Assembly: GCF_030733545.1 (NCBI RefSeq)
Contig: NZ_JASHIU010000001.1
Coordinates: forward strand, 607,024-671,023
Source of the DNA: Oceanicaulis sp. MMSF_3324
Lineage (GTDB): Bacteria; Pseudomonadota; Alphaproteobacteria; Caulobacterales; Maricaulaceae
DNA length: 64,000 nucleotides
Direction: 5' to 3'
Shown here: one piece after another, positions 58,742 through 64,000 of the stretch
Layout of the letters: the number at the start of each line of letters is the position of its first letter
Position numbering within the stretch: the stretch's first letter is position 1
Translations under genes and position numbers: made by a program
The notes under the pieces: generated by a model
The model's input: the letters and a program-made list of their open reading frames with translations, nothing else
Database searches by the model: none
Told to the model about the DNA's origin: nothing

Positions 58742-59329
58742 TTAACGCTGCCGCACCCGTGTCAGCCCTTGTGCGCCTAGCCGCGCCAGCGCCGTATCAA
58801 TGTCCTCGCCCGCTTCCAGTTCCAGATCGGCGTCATAGAGGCTGGCGCGGGTATCTTGAGCGAGCAGCGGACGCCCGGTTTTCAAGCGTTGGAAAAACCC
58901 GGCGTTCAGCGTCATCGCCTCTGCCTCTCGCACGCCTTCCACGACCACGATCCCGGCCTCTTTGAGCATGCTGACGCCGCGCCCGGCCACATGTTCGAAC
59001 GGGTCGCGGCACGCGATCACGACCTCGGCCGGCTGGGCTGCGACCAGCGCTTCGGCGCAAGGGGGCGTCTTGCCGTAATGGGCGCAGGGCTCCAGCGTGA
59101 CATAGACCGTTGCGCCCCGGGCCAATGCGCCGGCCTGTTCCAGCGCTTGGGGTTCGGCATGCGGGCGTCCGCCGGGGGCCGTGGCGGCTGCGCCGACAAT
59201 CCGGTCGCCCCTGACGATCACACAGCCCACAGAAGGGTTGGGCGCGGTGGCGCCCAGCCGCGCATAAGCCAGCGCCAGCGCTGTATCCATGAGGCGCAGA
59301 TCCTCGGCCGTGACCGGGCGTAAGCGCAT
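58742..59329 (-). CDS. ribD: RibD-type riboflavin deaminase with truncated reductase domain
   Basis: The 195-aa protein has the complete zinc deaminase domain: NPSVGCVIVRGDRIVG, HAEPQALEQAG with the zinc His and Glu, and TLEPCAHYGKTPPCAEAL with the two Cys ligands. It then has LNAGFFQRLKTGRPLLAQ, the junction to the reductase domain, but only about 40 residues remain instead of about 220. The end RLGAQGLTRVRQR resembles the end of the NADPH-binding RibD fold. It should deaminate, but the next step needs another reductase. It begins 4 bp after gpmA's stop. Confidence 0.85.
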   Translation of the reverse strand: MRLRPVTAEDLRLMDTALALAYARLGATAPNPSVGCVIVRGDRIVGAAATAPGGRPHAEPQALEQAGALARGATVYVTLEPCAHYGKTPPCAEALVAAQPAEVVIACRDPFEHVAGRGVSMLKEAGIVVVEGVREAEAMTLNAGFFQRLKTGRPLLAQDTRASLYDADLELEAGEDIDTALARLGAQGLTRVRQR

Positions 59330-59333
59330 GGGA

Positions 59334-60053
59334 TCAGTTTGCGAAGTCGAGCGGCTGGGCGCGATCTTCGTCCAGATAACGCGCAGAGACCGGCTTAAGG
59401 CCATCAAGCTCGATCAGGAGCGGATTGCCCGTGGGTACTTCCACCTTGACGATATCGTCGGCGGAGACGTCGAACAGCATCTTGATGAGCGCGCGCAGCG
59501 AATTGCCATGGGCGGAGATCAGGATGTCTTCGCCCGCCTTGATCTTAGGTGCGATGGTGTCGTTGAAATAGGGCGCAACGCGATCAAGGGTCAGCTTCAG
59601 GCTTTCCGTTCCGGGCAGAAGCGCCGGATCGAGGCGGGCATAGCGCTCGTCATGGCTGGGGTGGCGCTCATCGCTGGTTTCCAGGGCCGGTGGCGGAATG
59701 TCATAGGAGCGGCGCCAGATCTTCACCTGTTCATCGCCATGCTTTTCAGCGGTCTCGGCCTTGTTCAGCCCCGTCAGCCCGCCGTAATGGCGCTCGTTCA
59801 GGAGCCAGGTTTTCTCCACCGGAACCCAGACCCGGTCTACGCCTTCAAGGGCGAACCAGAGCGTGCGGATGGCCCGCTTGAGCACGGAAGTGCAGGCGAA
59901 GTCGGGCTTGAACCCGGCCTCGGCCAGCAATTCGCCGCCGCGCTTGGCCTGTTTGACGCCTTCATCGGTCAGGTCCACATCGACCCAGCCCGTAAACCGG
60001 TTTTCAAGGTTCCAGACGCTCTGGCCGTGACGGGTGAGCACAAGACGGGTCAT
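59334..60053 (-). CDS. gpmA: 2,3-bisphosphoglycerate-dependent phosphoglycerate mutase
   Basis: The 239-aa glycolytic enzyme interconverts 3- and 2-phosphoglycerate. It has the active-site [18 protein letters not shown] with the catalytic His near residue 8, [20 protein letters not shown], and the second His in [13 protein letters not shown] near 180. Length and the [18 protein letters not shown] stretch are typical. It is the first gene of a pair with ribD (4 bp gap). ATG 60053 precedes. Confidence 0.95.
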   Translation of the reverse strand: MTRLVLTRHGQSVWNLENRFTGWVDVDLTDEGVKQAKRGGELLAEAGFKPDFACTSVLKRAIRTLWFALEGVDRVWVPVEKTWLLNERHYGGLTGLNKAETAEKHGDEQVKIWRRSYDIPPPALETSDERHPSHDERYARLDPALLPGTESLKLTLDRVAPYFNDTIAPKIKAGEDILISAHGNSLRALIKMLFDVSADDIVKVEVPTGNPLLIELDGLKPVSARYLDEDRAQPLDFAN

Positions 60054-60220
60054 GTTGGGTTTCCTCTGGCGGGCAGACTGTGTTGGCGGGCGGTTTACCC
60101 CTTTTACCGCCTGCCCGTCGAGCCCATCTGCAGACGCATCCGCGTCTAGCCTGTTCTCGTCCGGCTTGGTACAGGGGGCGCCCCCGCGTGATCACCACGC
60201 ATCAATTCAGGGACAGGACC

Positions 60221-61210
60221 ATGTCGCCCGCCGCTACAGCGCTTGAACCCGCCGCCATTCTCAAGGCCATGCGCCGCACGTTGAGCCTTGAGCAGGATGG
60301 CCTCTCCCAGCTCAGCGATGGGTTGAACGAGGTCAGTGTCGAGGCTGTTCGACTGGTCGCCGGACTGAAGGGGCGACTGATCTGCGCCGGTGTCGGCAAG
60401 TCCGGGCATGTTGCGCGCAAGATCGCCGCGACCCTGGCTTCGACCGGGACGCCCGCCTCTTATGTGCATCCGGCAGAAGCCAGCCATGGCGATCTGGGCA
60501 TGATCACGGCCGATGATGCGGTCCTGGCGCTGTCCAATTCCGGCGAGACCAAGGAGCTGGGCGATATGATCGCCTATTGCCGTCGCTTCGGCGTGCCCTT
60601 GATCGGCATGACGGCGGGGGCGGATTCGACCCTCGCGAAAGGCTCCGACATCCTTTTGCTGTGTCCCAAGGCGCCCGAAGCCTGCGGCGAAACCCGCGCG
60701 CCCACCACCTCGACCACCATGATGATGGCGTTTGGCGATGCGTTGGCGGTGGCGTTGATCGAGGCGCGCGGCTTCACCGCGACCGATTTTGCACGCTATC
60801 ACCCCGGCGGCGCGCTGGGCTCGGCGCTGGCGCGGGTGGATGAGCTGATGCATGCGGGCGACGCCATGCCTCTGGCGCCGGAACTGGCCAGCATGGGCGA
60901 CGCGCTGATCGTGATGAGCGAAAAAGGGTTTGGCTGTGTGGGCGTCACAGACGGCGAGGGCAAGCTGTCCGGCATCGTCACCGATGGCGATCTGCGCCGA
61001 AAAATGGGCCCGGATCTGATCGAGCAATCGGTGAAAAGCGTGATGACGCCCAGCCCCATCACCTCGACCCCGGGCGCGCTGGCGTCGGATGCGTTGCGGA
61101 TCATGACGGCCGGAGATCGCAAGATAACCCAGCTCTTCGTGTGTGACGAAACCGGTAAGCCTGTAGGGCTGTTGCACATCCACGACCTTCTCCGCGCCGG
61201 GGTCAGCTAG
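60221..61210 (+). CDS. kdsD: Arabinose-5-phosphate isomerase KdsD/KpsF
   Basis: The 329-aa enzyme converts ribulose-5-phosphate to arabinose-5-phosphate, the precursor of KDO in LPS. The SIS domain (about 40-190) has CAGVGKSGHVARKIAATLAS and LALSNSGETKELGDMIAYC; EASHGDLGMI precedes it. Two CBS domains (about 205-329) close the protein. ATG 60221 is set by GGGACAGG just before it; an upstream frame to 60080 is unlike the family. It begins a sugar-precursor run continuing to the right edge. Confidence 0.94.
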   Translation: MSPAATALEPAAILKAMRRTLSLEQDGLSQLSDGLNEVSVEAVRLVAGLKGRLICAGVGKSGHVARKIAATLASTGTPASYVHPAEASHGDLGMITADDAVLALSNSGETKELGDMIAYCRRFGVPLIGMTAGADSTLAKGSDILLLCPKAPEACGETRAPTTSTTMMMAFGDALAVALIEARGFTATDFARYHPGGALGSALARVDELMHAGDAMPLAPELASMGDALIVMSEKGFGCVGVTDGEGKLSGIVTDGDLRRKMGPDLIEQSVKSVMTPSPITSTPGALASDALRIMTAGDRKITQLFVCDETGKPVGLLHIHDLLRAGVS

Positions 61211-61297
61211 GGCGCGGCGATTGGGCTCTTTGCCTCACTGACAAACGCGGTCTAAGACGAGCACACTCTCAAGCCTACAGACGGACGGGGCCTTTTC

Positions 61298-62230
61298 ATG
61301 AGCAGCACGGCGACTTCTCCCTTGCGCGCAGGCGTGATCGGCGCGGGTGTTTTCGGCGGTTACCACGCTGGCAAATACGTGGAGAATCCCGACACCACGC
61401 TCACTGCGATCTTCGACCCGGACAAGGAGCGCGCCCAGGCGCTGGCGGACACGCATGGCGTGACGGCCTATTCAGAGGTCGGGCTGTTTCTGGAAGCGGT
61501 CGATATCGTCACCATCGCCAGTCCGGGCGTCACCCATGCCCAGATGGGCGCCCGCGTTCTGGAAGCCGGCAAACCGGTGCTGATCGAGAAACCCCTGGCG
61601 GTCACTGCACACGATGCGGACCAACTTGTCCGGCTGGCCTCCGAGCAGAATTTGCCGCTCGCCTGCGGACACCAGGAACGGCTGGTGTTCGACGTCATGG
61701 GGCTGACGGCGATTGATACGCCGCCCAAGCGCATTCAGGCTTGGCGGGAAGGGCCGTGGAGCGGGCGCAGCACGGATATTTCGGTCACCTTCGATCTGAT
61801 GGTGCACGATCTGGATCTGGCGCTGACCCTGATTGCCCAGGCCGAAGCCCAGACCCTGTCTGTCGAGGGCAAGTCCGAACGTAGCGACAGCCTGGACGAG
61901 GTCCGGATGTCTGCACGTTTCGCCAATGGCGCCGAACTGGAGCTGAAAGCCAGCCGGATTGCCGATGAGCGCCGCCGCGGCATGGTCGTCGAGTATGAGG
62001 ACGGGGTGATCGAAATCGATTTCGTGGCCCGCACCTTCAAGAACACCACAGGTTATGATCTCAACCCCGACTATGCCGATACGCCTGAAGGTCGCGATCC
62101 GCTGGGCGCGAATGTGGCGCGGTTCGTGGATGCCGTTTTGGGGCGCGTCAGCACACCGGCCGCTCCTGGCGAAGCGGGTGCGTCTGCGGTGCGGTTCGCC
62201 GAACGCATTGACGCCATGGCCGCCGACTAG
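61298..62230 (+). CDS. Gfo/Idh/MocA-family oxidoreductase
   Basis: The 310-aa NAD(P)-dependent dehydrogenase has an N-terminal Rossmann domain with AGVIGAGVFGGYHAGKYVEN and the VLIEKPLAVTAHD motif near residue 92. The C-terminal sugar-binding domain contains HDLDLALTLI. These enzymes oxidise sugars or sugar nucleotides such as UDP-GlcNAc derivatives. It is 87 bp from kdsD and 86 bp before the mutase gene, on the same strand, so a role in surface-sugar synthesis is likely. The exact substrate is unknown. Confidence 0.87.
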   Translation: MSSTATSPLRAGVIGAGVFGGYHAGKYVENPDTTLTAIFDPDKERAQALADTHGVTAYSEVGLFLEAVDIVTIASPGVTHAQMGARVLEAGKPVLIEKPLAVTAHDADQLVRLASEQNLPLACGHQERLVFDVMGLTAIDTPPKRIQAWREGPWSGRSTDISVTFDLMVHDLDLALTLIAQAEAQTLSVEGKSERSDSLDEVRMSARFANGAELELKASRIADERRRGMVVEYEDGVIEIDFVARTFKNTTGYDLNPDYADTPEGRDPLGANVARFVDAVLGRVSTPAAPGEAGASAVRFAERIDAMAAD

Positions 62231-62316
62231 TCGTCACACTTGTTTGCTAATTCCGTACGCGGCAGAGTTGAATCCACATGCGCGTTGCAGGGCGCGCCAT
62301 TTTGAGGGGGACCCAA

Positions 62317-63825
62317 ATGCGCACCGATCTTCAGCCCAATACCTGGGAATTTGAAACCGAGGCGTTCGTCACGCCGACCGGGTTCCGTGAATACGATGCG
62401 CGCTGGTGGTTCGGCCATCCGGGATCAGACAAGCCGCCGCAGATCAATCTTTATGGCGTTCAGACGCTGGGGCTGGGGCTCGGCACGCTCATTCATGAGC
62501 TGGGCAAGGAGCCCAAGATCGTCACCGGGCATGATTTCCGGGGCTATTCGCTCAGTGTGAAACAGGCGCTGGAAGTGGGGCTGATGCAGGCGGGCATCGA
62601 GGTGCACGATATTGGCCTTGCGCTCTCGCCCATGGCGTATTTCGCGCAATACCATCTTGATATTCCTTCGGTCGCCATGGTCACCGCCAGCCATAACGCC
62701 AATGGCTGGACCGGCGTGAAAATGGGGGTGGAGCGCCCGCTCACCTTTGGGCCGGATGAAATGAGCCGTCTCAAGGAGATTGTCCTGAACGATCAGGGCG
62801 TGGCGCGATCGGGCGGCGGATATGTACGCGAGACCGGCGTGGCGGCGGCCTACAAGGCGGATCTCGTCAAGGGCATGTCGCTGTCGCGCAAGATCAAGGC
62901 GGTTGTCGCCTGCGGTAATGGCACGGCGGGCGCGTTTGCACCCGAAGTCCTTGAGGCCATGGGGGTCGAGGTCATCGCGATGGATTGCGAGCTGGATCAC
63001 ACCTTCCCCAAATACAATCCGAACCCGGAAGACATGAAAATGCTTCATGCCCTGTCGGACCGGGTGAAGGAGACAGGCGCGGATATCGGTCTGGCCTTTG
63101 ACGGCGACGGCGACCGGTGTGGCGTCGTGGACAATACCGGCGACGAGATCTTCGCGGACAAGGTGGGCCTGATGCTGGCGCGCGACCTGTCTGAGCGCCA
63201 CAAGGGCGCCAGGTTCGTTGTCGATGTGAAATCCACGGGCCTGTTCGCCATCGATCCGGTGCTCAAGGCCAATGGCTGCGAAACGGAATACTGGAAGACC
63301 GGGCATTCCTACATCAAGCGTCGCGCTAATGAACTGGGCGCGTTGGCCGGGTTTGAGAAATCGGGCCATTTCTTCCTGCAACCGCCCGTTGGCCGCGGAT
63401 ATGATGACGGGATCGTCGCTGCGCGCTGCATTCTGGAAATGCTGGATCGCAACCCGGACAAGACCGTTGCGGACCTCAAAGCGGACCTGCCGGTCAGCTA
63501 TGGCTCTCCGACCATGTCGCCGGCCTGCTCGGACGAAGAGAAGTACGCCGTGGTCGAGCGTATCGTTGAGACCTTCAAGGCGAAGCAAGCCCAAGGCGTC
63601 CAGATCGCCGGGCGCAAGATCATTGATGTGAACACCGTCAACGGGGTCCGCTTTACCCTTGAGGGCGGGGCCTGGGGGCTCGTGCGCGCCAGTTCGAATA
63701 CGCCAAACCTCGTCATAGTGGTCGAAAGCCCGGACAGTGCGGATGATGTCAGGGCGATCTTCAAGGCCATCAAGGATGAACTGTCCGTTCACCCCGAAAT
63801 CGGCGCCTTCGACCAAGAGCTGTAG
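62317..63825 (+). CDS. Phosphomannomutase/phosphoglucomutase
   Basis: The 502-aa alpha-D-phosphohexomutase has the active-site serine in VTASHNANGWTGVKMG near residue 127, the Mg-binding FDGDGDRCGVV near 266, the sugar-binding GFEKSGHFFLQPPVG near 350 and a C-terminal phosphate-binding RASSNTPNLV. AlgC/ManB-like enzymes supply mannose-1-P and glucose-1-P for exopolysaccharide and LPS. GAGGGGG six nt before ATG 62317 sets the start. A UDP-glucose dehydrogenase gene follows in the same direction. Confidence 0.93.
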   Translation: MRTDLQPNTWEFETEAFVTPTGFREYDARWWFGHPGSDKPPQINLYGVQTLGLGLGTLIHELGKEPKIVTGHDFRGYSLSVKQALEVGLMQAGIEVHDIGLALSPMAYFAQYHLDIPSVAMVTASHNANGWTGVKMGVERPLTFGPDEMSRLKEIVLNDQGVARSGGGYVRETGVAAAYKADLVKGMSLSRKIKAVVACGNGTAGAFAPEVLEAMGVEVIAMDCELDHTFPKYNPNPEDMKMLHALSDRVKETGADIGLAFDGDGDRCGVVDNTGDEIFADKVGLMLARDLSERHKGARFVVDVKSTGLFAIDPVLKANGCETEYWKTGHSYIKRRANELGALAGFEKSGHFFLQPPVGRGYDDGIVAARCILEMLDRNPDKTVADLKADLPVSYGSPTMSPACSDEEKYAVVERIVETFKAKQAQGVQIAGRKIIDVNTVNGVRFTLEGGAWGLVRASSNTPNLVIVVESPDSADDVRAIFKAIKDELSVHPEIGAFDQEL

Positions 63826-63923
63826 CCGCACGCAGCTGTCTGTGATTTCTGGATGTCATATTCTGGCCGGAATGGCCTATCAAACACCCCGCCTTGATCC
63901 CGGCTCTAGGAAGGAGACCCCCC

Positions 63924-64000
63924 ATGCGCGTAGCAATGATCGGCACTGGATATGTGGGTCTTGTGTCGGGGGCGTGTTTTGCCGATTTCGGCCATCACGT
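63924..64000 (+). CDS. UDP-glucose/GDP-mannose dehydrogenase, N-terminal start only
   Basis: The first 25 codons (MRVAMIGTGYVGLVSGACFA) are the NAD-binding loop GxGxxG of UDP-glucose 6-dehydrogenases, which oxidise UDP-glucose to UDP-glucuronate for polysaccharides. AGGAAGGAG is upstream. The gene runs off the right edge. With the mutase before it, it supports a UDP-sugar pathway. Confidence 0.85.
   Translation, partial: MRVAMIGTGYVGLVSGACFADFGHH

Overview
The window is 64 kb of a high-GC, densely coding alphaproteobacterial chromosome. Several genes point to the Caulobacter/Maricaulis side of the class: a TrcR (DUF1013) regulator, GapR (DUF2312), CpdR, a TacA-like sigma-54 response regulator, MotA of Caulobacter type, two TonB-dependent receptors, an aa3-oxidase subunit IV-like protein and split pntA genes. 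A marine prosthecate genus such as Maricaulis or Oceanicaulis is my inference; no rRNA gene is present to test it.

Layout. 1-5.6 kb: end of a quinone oxidoreductase, trcR behind a terminator-bearing leader, then an iron-uptake cluster (TonB receptor, PepSY membrane protein, tiny membrane protein) behind a Fur-like box. 5.6-12.9 kb: housekeeping genes, including TPR protein, two DUF465 proteins, ubiX, a diguanylate cyclase, arsH, purEK, COQ9 and rpsU. 12.9-24.8 kb: NatAB-like ABC exporter, several enzymes, a MarR/EamA pair with clear operators, transhydrogenase genes and the oxidase subunit. 25-36 kb: tacA-like regulator, a gapR operon, prmA, an M24 peptidase, hydrolases, rpmJ, lytic transglycosylase and an MFS exporter.

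37-40 kb is an AT-richer accessory island with an orphan lipoprotein and four orphan small membrane proteins. An 88-bp sequence at the start of the MFS gene is repeated 1.17 kb away inside this island; it looks like a promoter plus start codon. 40-44 kb returns to core genes: motA, mnmC, a WecG-type glycosyltransferase and tRNA-Val(GAC). 44.5-50.4 kb holds a large TonB receptor followed by a secreted S9 peptidase, plausibly a uptake-and-digestion pair, and a secreted protein of unknown role. 50.5-60 kb: cpdR, an N-formylglutamate amidohydrolase, an HTH regulator, hisN, a secreted methyltransferase-like lipoprotein, hsp20 behind a ROSE-like RNA thermometer, nadE, a pentapeptide-repeat protein, a reductase-less ribD and gpmA. 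60-64 kb is a sugar-precursor cluster (kdsD, a Gfo/Idh/MocA oxidoreductase, a phosphomannomutase/phosphoglucomutase and the start of a UDP-glucose dehydrogenase) feeding LPS or capsule synthesis.

I see no CRISPR array, insertion sequence, phage or obvious defence operon. The least explained parts are the 37-40 kb island, the trcR leader, the rpsU start codon and the hsp20 leader. All coordinates come from reading the sequence; family names rest on recognition of motifs, not on database searches.
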